Positions 50,836 through 60,449 of a stretch of 64,000 bases of DNA are shown piece by piece. The DNA comes from DAOSWM01 sp035380045 (GTDB lineage Bacteria > Bacteroidota > Bacteroidia > Bacteroidales > Tenuifilaceae), in NCBI GenBank assembly GCA_035380045.1, contig DAOSWM010000001.1, positions 62,001 through 126,000 of the forward strand, read 5' to 3'. Made by a program: the position numbers and the translations under genes. Position 1 is the first letter of the stretch, and each line of letters opens with the position of its first letter. Below the pieces are notes generated by a model. That model was given only the letters and a program-made list of their open reading frames with translations, had not been told where the DNA came from and ran no database searches.

Positions 50836-52101
50836 ATGCGAAATGTTTTTATGCAACAGCTAATACGTGGCTCAAGGTACATTCTTGCTGTTCTTTTTAT
50901 TTTTTCTGGTTTTGTGAAGGGGGTTGACCCACTTGGTTCAACCTACAAGTTTATTGATTACTTCATGGCTTTTAATATGCAATTTCTTGTTGTTGCTGCA
51001 AAGCCTCTTGCTTTTTTCCTTTGTGCTGCTGAATTGTACCTTGGTCTACTGCTTCTCTTTAAAGCTAAAGTTAGGTTTGCAATTTGGGGTGTATTCTTAT
51101 TTATGCTGGGTTTTACCCCATTAACATTCGTTTTGGCCATTTTTAATCCTGTATCTGATTGCGGATGCTTTGGCGATGCATTGATTCTGAGTAACTGGAA
51201 TACTTTTTTTAAAAATTTATTCTTTATGGCAACCGCCACTTTCTTACTTATTAAAAGAAGAGAGGTTGAATCAACTCACTCAATAAAACTCGACTGGCTT
51301 ATTGCCATTGTGTCGGCCATTCTTTCGTTTGCTCCCTCATTCTATGGATATAATAATTTACCATTAATTGATTTCCGCCCCTACTCAATAGGCACCAACA
51401 TCCCCGATGCTATGTCCATTCCTTCCGATGCTCCGCTCGATGAGTATAAAACGTTACTTTTCTACGAAAAGGATGGGAATGTGGTTGAGTTTACCGAGGA
51501 GAATTTCCCCTGGCAGGATACAACCTGGAAGTTTGTCGACAGCCAGTCGGTTTTAGTGAAAAAAGGGTATTCACCTCCAATTCACGATTTTGTTTTAACT
51601 ACAGTGGATGGATGGAATCAAACCGACAGTATTCTTCAGTATCCTGGGTACTTTATGCTTGCGGTTTCCTATCGAATTGACAGAGCAAATGAAGATGCCA
51701 TTGATAAGCTGAACCAGTTGTACTATATTGCGAAGGATCATGGAGTTGGATTTGTTTGTGTTACGGCTTCACCTCAGCCCGAGATTGACGATTTTATTGG
51801 AAAAACGGGAGCTGCGTTCCCCTTCCTTCAAGCTGATGAGATTATGCTTAAAACGGTAGTTCGTGCGAATCCAGGGTTGGTTCTTTTAAAGGACGGAACC
51901 ATTATAGGGAAATGGCATTTCAATAACTTCCCAGAACCCGATTTTTTTGAGGGAAATATTGATGCCAAGCTAGCACAGCAACGAACCGATGTTCACGATA
52001 ATTTGTGGGCACTTAATATAACCTTTGGGATTTTTATCCTATACTTACTCGGTAGGCTTGCCAATCCTAAACGAAGAAGCCGAAAAGAAGAAAGCCGTTG
52101 A
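50836..52101 (+). CDS. BT_3928 family DoxX/MauE-like membrane protein
   Basis: A 421-residue membrane protein. The N-terminal half contains four or five hydrophobic helices like DoxX/MauE proteins (YILAVLFIFSGFVKGVDPLGSTYKFIDYF), with a periplasmic cysteine pair SDCGCFGDAL. The second half is soluble and resembles a thioredoxin-like domain without the CxxC motif (SYRIDRANEDAIDKLNQLYYIAKDHGVGFVCVTA). A final helix lies at residues 395-410. This layout is that of the Bacteroidota BT_3928 family, thought to be linked to periplasmic redox; function unproven. Hypothetical in most genomes. Confidence 0.82.
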   Translation: MRNVFMQQLIRGSRYILAVLFIFSGFVKGVDPLGSTYKFIDYFMAFNMQFLVVAAKPLAFFLCAAELYLGLLLLFKAKVRFAIWGVFLFMLGFTPLTFVLAIFNPVSDCGCFGDALILSNWNTFFKNLFFMATATFLLIKRREVESTHSIKLDWLIAIVSAILSFAPSFYGYNNLPLIDFRPYSIGTNIPDAMSIPSDAPLDEYKTLLFYEKDGNVVEFTEENFPWQDTTWKFVDSQSVLVKKGYSPPIHDFVLTTVDGWNQTDSILQYPGYFMLAVSYRIDRANEDAIDKLNQLYYIAKDHGVGFVCVTASPQPEIDDFIGKTGAAFPFLQADEIMLKTVVRANPGLVLLKDGTIIGKWHFNNFPEPDFFEGNIDAKLAQQRTDVHDNLWALNITFGIFILYLLGRLANPKRRSRKEESR

Positions 52102-52117
52102 TCTGGAATCAACGGCT
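52083..52117 (-). terminator. terminator of pckA (inside the end of the convergent gene)
   Basis: A perfect 10-bp stem, 52093-52102 with 52108-52117 and a 5-base loop, overlaps the last codons and stop of the plus-strand gene. On the minus strand it is followed by a T-rich tract (complement of AAAAGAAGAA at 52083-52092), which suits pckA. Confidence 0.75.
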
Positions 52118-52141
52118 AATAGTTGAATGCCCAATTTATAA

Positions 52142-53758
52142 CTATACCTGAGGTCCTGCTGCAACCAGTTTCTTGCCAGCCTCGTTGTCGGTGAAGTTTT
52201 CAAAGTTTTTAATGAACTTTTCTGCTAAATTTCTAGCAGCATCGTCCCAGCCTTGTTGGTTTGGCCAGCTATTGCGAGGATTAAGGAAATGGCTGTCAAC
52301 ACCCTTAAGCGACTTTGGTATCTGAAGGTTGAAAATTGGAAGTACTTCAAATTCTGCATTCTCAATGCTCCCATCGAGGATGGAATTGATTATTGCTCGG
52401 GTTGAAGGTAGGTCGATTCGTTTTCCAACTCCGTATGCTCCTCCAATCCAACCAGTGTTAACCAGGTAAGCTGTCGATTGGTGTTCCACCATTTTTTTCA
52501 CCAGCTCGCGAGAGTATACAGTTGGGTGCAGCAACAGGAATGCTTGTCCGAAACAGCTGCTGAATGTAGGTTGAGGCTCTGTTACACCGAGTTCAGTTCC
52601 AGCCAGCTTGGAGGTGAAGCCGCTAAGGAAATGGTACTGCATTTGGTTTGGAGTGAGCTTGGCAACTGGGGGTAAAACGCCAAAAGCATCGGCGGTTAGG
52701 AAAATAACATTCTTGGCATGGCCCGCTTTAGAAACGGGTTTTACAATATTCTTGATGTGATAAATTGGGTAGGAAACCCTTGTGTTTTCCGTTTTGGCTT
52801 TCGACTTAAAGTCGATAATTCCCTTTTCGTCAACAACCAGATTTTCAAGCAGAGCATCCCGGCGAATGGCGGCATAAATATCAGGCTCTTTTATTGGGTC
52901 AAGGTCGATGCATTTTGCGTAGCAACCTCCTTCGAAGTTGAAAACGCCCTCGTCGTCCCAGCCATGCTCATCGTCGCCTATAAGTGCCCTGTTAGGGTCG
53001 GCCGACAGGGTTGTTTTTCCGGTTCCCGAAAGGCCAAAGAAAATGGCTACATCGCCATCCTTCCCAACATTGGCGCTACAGTGCATGGCTGCAATTCCTT
53101 GGAGAGGAAGGAAGTAGTTCATTACTGAGAATATTCCCTTCTTCATTTCACCACCGTACCACGAACCGCCAATAACTGCCATTCGTTCACCAAGGTGGAA
53201 GGCAACATATACTTCGCTGTTAAGCTTTTGCTCTTCCCACTTTGGGTTTACCGTTTTCGAAGCTACCATTACAACAAAGTCGGGTTCAAAGCTATTTAGC
53301 TCTTCGTCTGATGGCCGAATAAACATATTTTTTACGAAGTGAGCCTGCCATGCAACCTCAACAATAAACCTTACTTTAAGTCGTGTTGCCTCGTTTGCGC
53401 CACAGTATGAATCAACTACGTACAGTTTTTTACCGCTAAGCTGCTCAGCGCTAATTTTTTTTAGGTGTTCCCAAACTTCAGGGCTAATGGGTTTGTTGTC
53501 GGAGCTCTTTTTACCTTTTTCTGCCCACCAAACATGCTGTTCGGAGCTTGGTTCGCGGACAATATACTTATCCTTTGGAGAACGTCCTGTAAAACGTCCA
53601 GTATCAACATTTACTGCACCTGTTGAGGTTACTTCTCCTCTTTCAAAACCCTCAAGATTTGAATTAGTTTCGTGCTCAAACAGCAGCTCGTAGGAAGGGT
53701 TATAGTACAGTTCTTTTGGGGTTAAAATGCCGTAGGTTTCTAGGTTAAGTGGTTTCAT
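52142..53758 (-). CDS. pckA: phosphoenolpyruvate carboxykinase (ATP)
   Basis: A 538-residue enzyme converting oxaloacetate and ATP to phosphoenolpyruvate or the reverse. Seen are the substrate-binding [13 protein letters not shown], the kinase 1a (P-loop) [16 protein letters not shown], the kinase 2 [22 protein letters not shown], and [14 protein letters not shown]. In fermentative Bacteroidota it works in the carboxylating direction, feeding succinate and then propionate via the methylmalonyl-CoA route encoded at the start of the window. It is followed by a terminator and preceded by a palindromic leader. Confidence 0.98.
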   Translation of the reverse strand: MKPLNLETYGILTPKELYYNPSYELLFEHETNSNLEGFERGEVTSTGAVNVDTGRFTGRSPKDKYIVREPSSEQHVWWAEKGKKSSDNKPISPEVWEHLKKISAEQLSGKKLYVVDSYCGANEATRLKVRFIVEVAWQAHFVKNMFIRPSDEELNSFEPDFVVMVASKTVNPKWEEQKLNSEVYVAFHLGERMAVIGGSWYGGEMKKGIFSVMNYFLPLQGIAAMHCSANVGKDGDVAIFFGLSGTGKTTLSADPNRALIGDDEHGWDDEGVFNFEGGCYAKCIDLDPIKEPDIYAAIRRDALLENLVVDEKGIIDFKSKAKTENTRVSYPIYHIKNIVKPVSKAGHAKNVIFLTADAFGVLPPVAKLTPNQMQYHFLSGFTSKLAGTELGVTEPQPTFSSCFGQAFLLLHPTVYSRELVKKMVEHQSTAYLVNTGWIGGAYGVGKRIDLPSTRAIINSILDGSIENAEFEVLPIFNLQIPKSLKGVDSHFLNPRNSWPNQQGWDDAARNLAEKFIKNFENFTDNEAGKKLVAAGPQV

Positions 53759-53783
53759 GCCAGTATTTGTTTAAAATAAATAG

Positions 53784-53808
53784 GGCGAACAGGTTTAACC
53801 GATTCGCC
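53784..53808. promoter_or_regulatory. 25-base inverted repeat in the pckA leader
   Basis: Arms GGCGAA and GGTT are mirrored by AACC and TTCGCC around a central T, leaving two mismatched bases on each side. It lies 26-50 bases before the pckA ATG and just inside the transcript predicted from the TATATTTG box. It may be an operator or a leader hairpin. Confidence 0.55.
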
Positions 53809-53814
53809 AAAAAG

Positions 53815-53822
53815 CAAATATA
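53815..53822 (-). promoter_or_regulatory. -7 element of the pckA promoter
   Basis: On the minus strand the complement of these bases reads TATATTTG, the preferred -7 sequence seen elsewhere in the window. No TTG is found at 19-21 bases upstream. Transcription would start within or next to the inverted repeat. Confidence 0.45.
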
Positions 53823-53883
53823 CTAGCATTTTGCTAAAGTTGATTAATTGTTTCTATGTTTTAAATCAACAATTGGGATGATT

Positions 53884-54975
53884 CTATACAATTTTTTTGT
53901 CGATAAACTTCGAGTTCATTAGCCTGGCAACCGCCATGTACGATGGGGTAAACTTAACCCTGTCGCCAACTTTATATCTACATTGTTTGCCCTTAATTAC
54001 GGGACCTAAATCGTAAACGCTCATATCGGATGTGGTTCCGGCAAAACGAATTTCCGGATCGGCAGGTGTAAGCTCGTTCACGTCTACATCGAGTAGCCCG
54101 AAATCGAGTATAGCCCGGTAGCTATGGTCGTAGTCAAGCTTTTCGGTATCGGCTGTATGGCCAATATTTCCTTCAGTTAGAAGACCATCAGGATTGGTTT
54201 CCTTGAGCTCGAGTTCTATTACATTCCCAAGATATTCAAAGGCATCGATGGAGAGATTTCGAAATTTTTTGTTATCGAAAGGAGTTGTTCCCAGGAATGC
54301 AGCTTCACCAATTCGAAGGTGGTTAATATTTTTTGGCATAGCCGTTTTGCCGGTTAGCGGCAAGGTTATTGAACTTCCTCCAGAAATAATGGGTAGCGTT
54401 GTGTTAAATTTTGCCTCAATTAGCTGCTTGTAAAGCGATAGTTGCAGCAATTTATCGTAGGTAGGTTGGATTCCGTACATGCAGCCCAAGTTGGTTCCAA
54501 TTCCCTCAATACGAATATTTTCAAGTTCAAAAACCCGTTTGTAGAAGTCGATAACCTTTTCGCGCAGAATTCCTTCACGAAGTTCGCCAAGCTCAATCAT
54601 AATAATTATGCGATGCTTTTTCCCCTGTATGCCGGCTTCACGATTTAGCGCTTCTATAGTTCGGAATGATGAGTTAAGAGAAATATCAGCATAGGAAACA
54701 ATGGACTTAATACTGTCCATTGCCGGAGGTTTTGCGTACATTGTAACAATGTCGGGGTTAATCTCCTTAACTCGTTTTAACCCCGAGAGGCGCGAATCAC
54801 CAACGCTGTGAAGTTTTTTTACAACCGGGTGGAATAGGAGTTTCTCAAGAAACTCCTTATGACCCGATAAAACCTTAACAATAAGGCTCCACTGAACGTT
54901 ATGCTTTTCGAGAAATGTGTTTATTTTCTCAACGTTACCAATTATTTTTTCGGTTTTTACAATAAGCTGAGCCAT
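53884..54975 (-). CDS. alanine/ornithine racemase-family PLP enzyme
   Basis: A 363-residue fold-type III PLP enzyme. The PLP-binding Lys34 lies in WSLIVKVLSGHKEFL. Other features are NLGCMYGIQPTYDKL, SGGSSITLPL (phosphate-binding) and RIGEAAFLGT. The C-terminal beta domain (FAGTTSDMSVYDLG) carries the partner strand. This shape matches the ornithine racemase (Orr) group rather than canonical alanine racemase Alr. A GNAT acetyltransferase gene lies 2 bases upstream in the same operon. The substrate, ornithine or another basic amino acid, is not settled by sequence. Confidence 0.85.
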   Translation of the reverse strand: MAQLIVKTEKIIGNVEKINTFLEKHNVQWSLIVKVLSGHKEFLEKLLFHPVVKKLHSVGDSRLSGLKRVKEINPDIVTMYAKPPAMDSIKSIVSYADISLNSSFRTIEALNREAGIQGKKHRIIIMIELGELREGILREKVIDFYKRVFELENIRIEGIGTNLGCMYGIQPTYDKLLQLSLYKQLIEAKFNTTLPIISGGSSITLPLTGKTAMPKNINHLRIGEAAFLGTTPFDNKKFRNLSIDAFEYLGNVIELELKETNPDGLLTEGNIGHTADTEKLDYDHSYRAILDFGLLDVDVNELTPADPEIRFAGTTSDMSVYDLGPVIKGKQCRYKVGDRVKFTPSYMAVARLMNSKFIDKKIV

Positions 54976-54977
54976 GG

Positions 54978-55424
54978 TTACTTGGTTTTATGGTAACGCA
55001 TTTCGGCATACTTGGTGGTGAAGCCAACCCTTTCGTAAAGTCTTTTAGCTGGGTTGTCGTACTCTACGTGTAACTTCACGTCTCCCTTTGAACGGCTTAT
55101 GGCCTCCTTAATCATTTCACCACCAATACCTTTCCCGCGAAATTTCGCATCAACAGCAATGTAAACAAGTATGTTTTCAGGAATAAATCCTTCCATTCCT
55201 GTTTCATTCATAACAACAACCCCGGCAAGCTGGTTTTCGAAGTAACCGGTTAGAATAAAGCCACCCTTACCGTTATTCTTTGAAAAGGCGTACTCAATAC
55301 ATTTTCCTATCGCTTCTTTCGAATCGCCAAAGCGATCGAGATGGGTATGTAAAAAATCAATAATTTCCTGAATTGTCAGCTCTTTTAGTTCTTCTGGTGA
55401 GTTAATCTGATTAATTTTAAGCAT
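54978..55424 (-). CDS. GNAT acetyltransferase
   Basis: A 148-residue GNAT protein. The acetyl-CoA loop is DAKFRGKGIGGEMIKEA, and the C-terminus reads LHVEYDNPAKRLYERVGFTTKYAEMRYHK, with the usual Tyr donor and GF turn. The preceding ILTGYFENQLAGVVVMNETGMEGF forms the central strands. It lies 2 bases before the racemase gene on the same strand, suggesting that it acts on the same or a related amino acid. Substrate unknown. Confidence 0.85.
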   Translation of the reverse strand: MLKINQINSPEELKELTIQEIIDFLHTHLDRFGDSKEAIGKCIEYAFSKNNGKGGFILTGYFENQLAGVVVMNETGMEGFIPENILVYIAVDAKFRGKGIGGEMIKEAISRSKGDVKLHVEYDNPAKRLYERVGFTTKYAEMRYHKTK

Positions 55425-55560
55425 AAAAAAATATTTAGTTGAACAATATGCTACTATGGAATGCTATTGAGAGCATACCGATGAGATATGTAAATAGTAG
55501 CGTGATGATTGATTATATGCAAATATAATGATTTTTTGGTACTTCACCAAATTAAATGAC

Positions 55561-55584
55561 ATATATATACATATGTATATATAT
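55561..55584. repeat. 24-bp perfect AT palindrome
   Basis: Perfect dyad symmetry about CATATG at 55570-55575, made of alternating A and T on both sides. It lies between the acetyltransferase promoter region and the peptidase terminator. It could extrude a cruciform or be a protein site, but low complexity makes chance plausible. Confidence 0.6.
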
Positions 55585-55603
55585 AAATATGAGTTGTTTA
55601 AAA

Positions 55604-55634
55604 CAAAAAAGGAGAGCCCTAGTTGGCCCTCCTT
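55604..55634 (-). terminator. terminator of the M3 peptidase gene
   Basis: AAGGAG with following bases (55609-55618) pairs with GGCCCTCCTT (55625-55634), about 10 bp with two imperfect positions. On the minus strand it runs into the T's complementary to 55604-55610. It lies 25 bases after the peptidase stop codon. Confidence 0.75.
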
Positions 55635-55658
55635 GTGTGGTTTATGTGAGTATGTGTA

Positions 55659-57770
55659 TTACTGCTTTAGTCCACTGCGTTCAAGAAGTGCATCGATGGT
55701 TGGTTCCTGTCCTCTGAAACGTTTGTAAATAGTCATAGGATGCTCGCTTCCGCCCTTAGAAAGGATGTTTTCGCGGAAAGAGTTTGCTACATCGGTATTG
55801 AAAATGCCTTCCTTTTTGAAAACTGAGTAAGCATCAGCATCGAGAACTTCGGCCCATTTGTAGCTGTAATAACCAGCAGCGTAGCCGCCACCGAAAATGT
55901 GAGTAAAGGATGTGCTGGTAAGGGAGTTATCAACAGGAGGCATAACATCGGCTTTAGCCATATGCTTCTTCTCAAAAGCATTCACATCGCCGGTGAAAGG
56001 TTTCTCAATGCTGTACCAAGCCATATCAACCATTCCGAGGCTTAGCTGCCTAATGGAAAGCGAACCCGATATGAAGTTTTGGCTATTTACAATTGCCTGA
56101 ACCATTTCCTCTGGAATTTTTTCGCCAGTTTGGTAATGAACGGCAAACATATCGAGGTACTCTTTCTCAACAGCCCAGTTTTCCATAACTTGGGAAGGAA
56201 GCTCAACAAAATCTCTGTAAACGCTGGTTCCCGATAATCCAGAGTAGTTTACTTTTGAGAAAATGCCGTGCAACGCATGGCCAAACTCGTGGAGGAATGT
56301 GTTGAACTCATCGAAAGTTAGGAGCGAGGGGGCATCCTCGGTGGGTTTTGTGAAATTTGTTACTATACTAACCAATGGTCTAATGTCTTTCCCGTCAATT
56401 ACTTGTTGCTCACGGAAGTTAGTCATCCAAGCTCCGCTGCTTTTCCCTTCCCTTGGGAAGAAGTCGAGGTAAAGAATTGCCAGGAATGAGCCATCCTTGT
56501 CAATTACCTCGTAGGTTTCAACATCGGGGTGGTAAACCTGAATATTTTTAATGGGTTTGAAGGTAATACCGTAAAGTTTAGTTGCCAAAGCGAAAACCCC
56601 TTCCTTCACTTTTTCGAGCTGGAAGTAAGGCTTTAGCTCCTCCTCGTTGAAGTTGAACTTTTTATTTTTAAGTTTTTCGCTGTAGAAAGCCCAGTCCCAC
56701 TTTTGTAATGGCTCGTTAAATCCCAGTGATTTAGCCATTTCGGTAACCTCTTCTAAATCTTTCTTTGCGAATGGTAACGAAGCGGTAAGCAGCTCATCGA
56801 GGAACGAGTTCACCTTCTCGGCTGATTCGGCCATGCGTTCCTCAAGAACGAAGTCGGCATAGGATTTATACCCAAGAATGTTAACCAGCTCGAGCTCCAG
56901 GTTCACGATTCGCTTAATTAGCTCGGTGTTGTTGTACTCATTGTTCTTTAGGCAGCGACTTCCGTAAGCACGGTACATCTTTTCACGGAGCTCACGACGT
57001 TCGGAGTACTTCATGAAAGGACCGAACATTGGATAATCGAGGGTAAAAACCCAGCCTTCCATACCTTTCTGCTTTGCTGTGAATGCAGCAGCATCGATTA
57101 AACTTTTTGGTAGACCTGCCAGATCCTCATCCTTAGTGATTTGAAGGGTAAACGCGTTGGTTTCGGCCAGAACATTCTCGCTGAATTGCAGAGAAAGCTG
57201 CGAAAGTTCGCGGGTAATTTCACGGTACTTCTCTTTTTGCTCCTCGTTTAGGTTGGCTCCGCTTCGTACAAAACCTTTGTAAGTTTTTTCCAGAAGAGTA
57301 GACTGCTCGGGAGTTAGCTGGTAATTTTCACGCTCGTTCCATACCGTTTTTACCCTTTCGAAGAGGATAGGGTTTAAGCGGATATCGTTGCTGTAATCGG
57401 TTAGCTTTGGAGCAACTTCACGAACTATTTTTTGAAGCGTACTGTCGGTTTCAGCATAGTTCAAGTTAAAAAGGATGGTTGAGATGGTTGTGAGCTTACT
57501 GCCAGCCCTATCCATAGCTTCAATTGTATTCTCGAAAGTAGGAGAGTCGGGATTGTTAATAATTGCATCCATCTCGGAGCGGGCATTTGTAATAGCAGAG
57601 TCGATAGCTGGAACATAATGCTCTCGCTTAATTTCCTCAAATGGAGGAGTTTGGTGAGGGGTGTTGAAGTCAGAAAGTAAAGGATTTCCCCCCTTCTTTT
57701 CTCCATTGCTACACGATACCAAAGAAAATGCAACAAATATTGCCATTGGGAATAATCTTATGTGATTCAT
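55659..57770 (-). CDS. M3 family metallopeptidase lipoprotein (Dcp-like)
   Basis: A 703-residue periplasmic peptidyl-dipeptidase of the thimet oligopeptidase family. The lipobox SLVSC places the lipidated Cys at residue 20. The zinc site is FDEFNTFLHEFGHALHG, with His494, Glu495 and His498. Other family marks are TIEAMDRAGSKL, LRFxx-type helices and DVMPPVDNSLTSTSFTHIFGGGYAAGYYSY near the C-terminus. It degrades short peptides, here probably in the periplasm. It is transcribed away from the CAP-OmpA-like gene and ends at its own terminator. Confidence 0.95.
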   Translation of the reverse strand: MNHIRLFPMAIFVAFSLVSCSNGEKKGGNPLLSDFNTPHQTPPFEEIKREHYVPAIDSAITNARSEMDAIINNPDSPTFENTIEAMDRAGSKLTTISTILFNLNYAETDSTLQKIVREVAPKLTDYSNDIRLNPILFERVKTVWNERENYQLTPEQSTLLEKTYKGFVRSGANLNEEQKEKYREITRELSQLSLQFSENVLAETNAFTLQITKDEDLAGLPKSLIDAAAFTAKQKGMEGWVFTLDYPMFGPFMKYSERRELREKMYRAYGSRCLKNNEYNNTELIKRIVNLELELVNILGYKSYADFVLEERMAESAEKVNSFLDELLTASLPFAKKDLEEVTEMAKSLGFNEPLQKWDWAFYSEKLKNKKFNFNEEELKPYFQLEKVKEGVFALATKLYGITFKPIKNIQVYHPDVETYEVIDKDGSFLAILYLDFFPREGKSSGAWMTNFREQQVIDGKDIRPLVSIVTNFTKPTEDAPSLLTFDEFNTFLHEFGHALHGIFSKVNYSGLSGTSVYRDFVELPSQVMENWAVEKEYLDMFAVHYQTGEKIPEEMVQAIVNSQNFISGSLSIRQLSLGMVDMAWYSIEKPFTGDVNAFEKKHMAKADVMPPVDNSLTSTSFTHIFGGGYAAGYYSYKWAEVLDADAYSVFKKEGIFNTDVANSFRENILSKGGSEHPMTIYKRFRGQEPTIDALLERSGLKQ

Positions 57771-57863
57771 TTTCGTTACTTTTATTAATTTAAAGTGTGC
57801 AAAATAAGTGAATAGTTTTCGAAAAATGGCAATTTTTGATATATTTTTAATTGAAGTTTAATA

Positions 57864-60449
57864 TTGATTATGTATAGTTTTTTCGATAGCATTAAGCCCT
57901 TTATATTATCAATCGTAATAATTTTTCTTTGTAGTTCGGTCAAGGCTCAACAATCTACTGATGAGGTTAACCTTAAAAAACCAAACTTAAAACTTTTTGA
58001 ACATATAGTAAAAGTTCGGATTGATAGTATTAGGAAAGAGAGTGGATTGATACCCTTTGTTAATGATACTATTCTTTACCTTTCTAGTAGAAATCATGCT
58101 AAGTATCTTACAAAAACTCAAAATTTAAGCCATTACCAATCGGGTAGCCGATCGAAACGTACATACCATGAACGAGCAGTAAAGTACGGGGCAGAGGATT
58201 ACTATGTTTCTGAAAACCTGGCAAAAGTTAATATTATTAAAAGTAATAAGGGTGATGTGTGTATAAATTACACTTATGAAGAGTTAGCCGGACAGGTAAT
58301 TAGCGATTGGGAGACCTCCTTAAGCAGCATGATAAATATTGTAACGCCTTCCCATGTGATTATTGGAGTTGCTTCGTGGCTTGATGAGGAGAATGCTGAG
58401 ATTCGGCTGGCTGCAAGTTTTGCAGCAGTAACACGTGATTATAAAGCAAAACATTATGATGCGTATTTTCCGTATGCTGATGAGAATTTGGTTTTAGGTT
58501 ATAGAAATTTAATACCTGAAACCAAACCACCTCGAAAGTACGACTGGGGGCTGGGGGCAAAACCTAACAAGGAAGCACTGGAGAACTATCGGCGAATTAG
58601 TAGAATGGTGAATACTCTGGAACTCCTTCATAGGAACGATTCGGTTTTTGTGGTTTTTACAAACCCCAGAATTATCGAAAAATTATTTGAGGATAGTAAC
58701 GATGGCTTATGTCTTGAAGTGGTGTCAAAGAATAGTTACCCCTGTGGCACCAATATGAATGATTACATTCGTGAGGAGGAGGAGTATACAATTAAGGGAG
58801 AACTATTAATGCCATTGTATCGGAATTATTTCTTGACAGGAATAAACGATTCAAAAAAGAAACCAAAAGTTTGGGTGAAATTCCTTTCAAAAGTTCCCCA
58901 AAATTATTTATCGGTTCCACACAAAGTTAACCTGGTAATCATAAAAAGTAAGCGAATAGTTGATATAATCACATTTAATGAAGCGCCTGCCCAGATAAAG
59001 GATTTAGCATTACGCTTTACACCCGCAAACGATAGTTTGCCCGTTCCAGGGTATTTTATTCCGCATTTAAGGCGGGATACGCTAAAGTTAAGAGTTTACT
59101 TTGACCAAAATAAATCAGAAGTAATTGACGCAATTGGAGATAGTATTGAGAATTGGGTTAGAGATAAGGAGTTACAAAGGGCTGCGGTTTATGCATATGC
59201 AAGCATTGAGGGGACCGATGTAATAAATCGTGACCTTACGAACCGCAGAGCAAATGAAATGATGTCGTACTTTGATACGCGTGAGGGAAGTAAAGTGCCA
59301 ACGGTTAGAGTAACTATGGAGAATTGGTTCTCTTTTTTCAATGATATTAGAAATTCAAAGCATGATTTTTTGCGGAACATGGATACAGCACAGGTTCGAA
59401 ATTACGTGAATCAGAAGTTACAAAGCCGAGAACTTGAACCAATTCTGGCACGCCACAGGTATGCTGATTTAAAAATTTTAGCGTATAAAATTGTAAGCGA
59501 TGTTAATATTGATGAGCTGGCAATGGCTGAGTACAACTTTTTGTTTGATGATTTAAAAAGACAGTTCATAAGCGATCCGAACAGCTTCAATATCTCGTTA
59601 CCCGTAAAACAGCGGTTCGAGCTAGTTCAACTTTACCTGCTGCATCGTGTTACTGAATTTCGAGTTAAGTGGAGCGATGTTGACCGATTGCCAATAAGTA
59701 TTTTTTCAGATAGAACGTTTGATGTTGCATCTGAACCATTGGCTCAGTTATACTATAACAAACTTCGTTTTAAGTTGACCAATCAGGGGCACACCTTCTC
59801 CCATAGAGATAGCTTGTTGGTTTTAAGGGAATTGAATAGATTTCCTTTTCCTGATCCGGCAGTGATATACAATTACCTTATAACCCTACTGAACGATAAG
59901 GAGAATGATAGTTTTGAACCATACTACAGAAGGAGTAAGTTGAACGAGATAAACACACTTATAATGAGGCTTGAAGGAACAGATATTGAAAGGGAAACCA
60001 TTGAAAGATTTAAGTTGTATTATCATTTTCTGAATGCGGAGAGCGATTTATACGTAAATAAGTTGGGAAGAATGAGTAAAGAAGTGAAAGAATCGCTTGA
60101 TTTCATATATAACTATTTAACAAAATATCCCCCGGCGGAGAAATCGGCGGTTGAGTTGTCACAGTTTTTTGCTGCATTCCATTGGTATGAAGAAGCTATG
60201 CAAATAATTGAACCGTACGCTTTTGGAGAAAAGAATAGTAAAGAAATTTTTATTGCATACTTAAAATATTTTTATGCGAATCCACGGGTAAAGCAGAATA
60301 CCGATTTTTACCAGTTCCTAAAGGACGCAGCAGATTTGCTTGATGAGCATGAGTGGTGTAACCTGTTTGAGGGAGAATGGCCAGTAAACTTTCAGGTTCT
60401 TGACCATGAGCCACTTAGGTTGCTGTACTGCAAAATATGCAGGAATTAG
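57864..60449 (+). CDS. secreted CAP (SCP/PR1) domain protein with OmpA-like segment
   Basis: An 861-residue exported protein with a signal peptide (hydrophobic residues about 10-27, AQ cleavage). Residues 40-190 form a CAP/SCP domain (SRNHAKYLTKTQNLSHYQSG, SENLAKVN, VISDWETSLSSMINIVTPSHVIIGVA). Residues about 408-475 resemble an OmpA C-terminal domain (LKLRVYFDQNKSEVIDAIGDSIENWV, YAYASIEGTDVINRDLTNRRANEMMSYFD). The remaining 380 residues are helical and contain no recognised motif. The combination suggests an outer-membrane protein that contacts peptidoglycan. It overlaps the end of the convergent AraC gene by 4 bases. Confidence 0.75.
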   Translation: MIMYSFFDSIKPFILSIVIIFLCSSVKAQQSTDEVNLKKPNLKLFEHIVKVRIDSIRKESGLIPFVNDTILYLSSRNHAKYLTKTQNLSHYQSGSRSKRTYHERAVKYGAEDYYVSENLAKVNIIKSNKGDVCINYTYEELAGQVISDWETSLSSMINIVTPSHVIIGVASWLDEENAEIRLAASFAAVTRDYKAKHYDAYFPYADENLVLGYRNLIPETKPPRKYDWGLGAKPNKEALENYRRISRMVNTLELLHRNDSVFVVFTNPRIIEKLFEDSNDGLCLEVVSKNSYPCGTNMNDYIREEEEYTIKGELLMPLYRNYFLTGINDSKKKPKVWVKFLSKVPQNYLSVPHKVNLVIIKSKRIVDIITFNEAPAQIKDLALRFTPANDSLPVPGYFIPHLRRDTLKLRVYFDQNKSEVIDAIGDSIENWVRDKELQRAAVYAYASIEGTDVINRDLTNRRANEMMSYFDTREGSKVPTVRVTMENWFSFFNDIRNSKHDFLRNMDTAQVRNYVNQKLQSRELEPILARHRYADLKILAYKIVSDVNIDELAMAEYNFLFDDLKRQFISDPNSFNISLPVKQRFELVQLYLLHRVTEFRVKWSDVDRLPISIFSDRTFDVASEPLAQLYYNKLRFKLTNQGHTFSHRDSLLVLRELNRFPFPDPAVIYNYLITLLNDKENDSFEPYYRRSKLNEINTLIMRLEGTDIERETIERFKLYYHFLNAESDLYVNKLGRMSKEVKESLDFIYNYLTKYPPAEKSAVELSQFFAAFHWYEEAMQIIEPYAFGEKNSKEIFIAYLKYFYANPRVKQNTDFYQFLKDAADLLDEHEWCNLFEGEWPVNFQVLDHEPLRLLYCKICRN

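Noticed and set aside
53884..54975. Canonical alanine racemase (Alr)
   Set aside because: The PLP lysine region reads LIVKVLSGHKEF rather than the VVKANAYG type, and the overall wording fits the ornithine racemase group.
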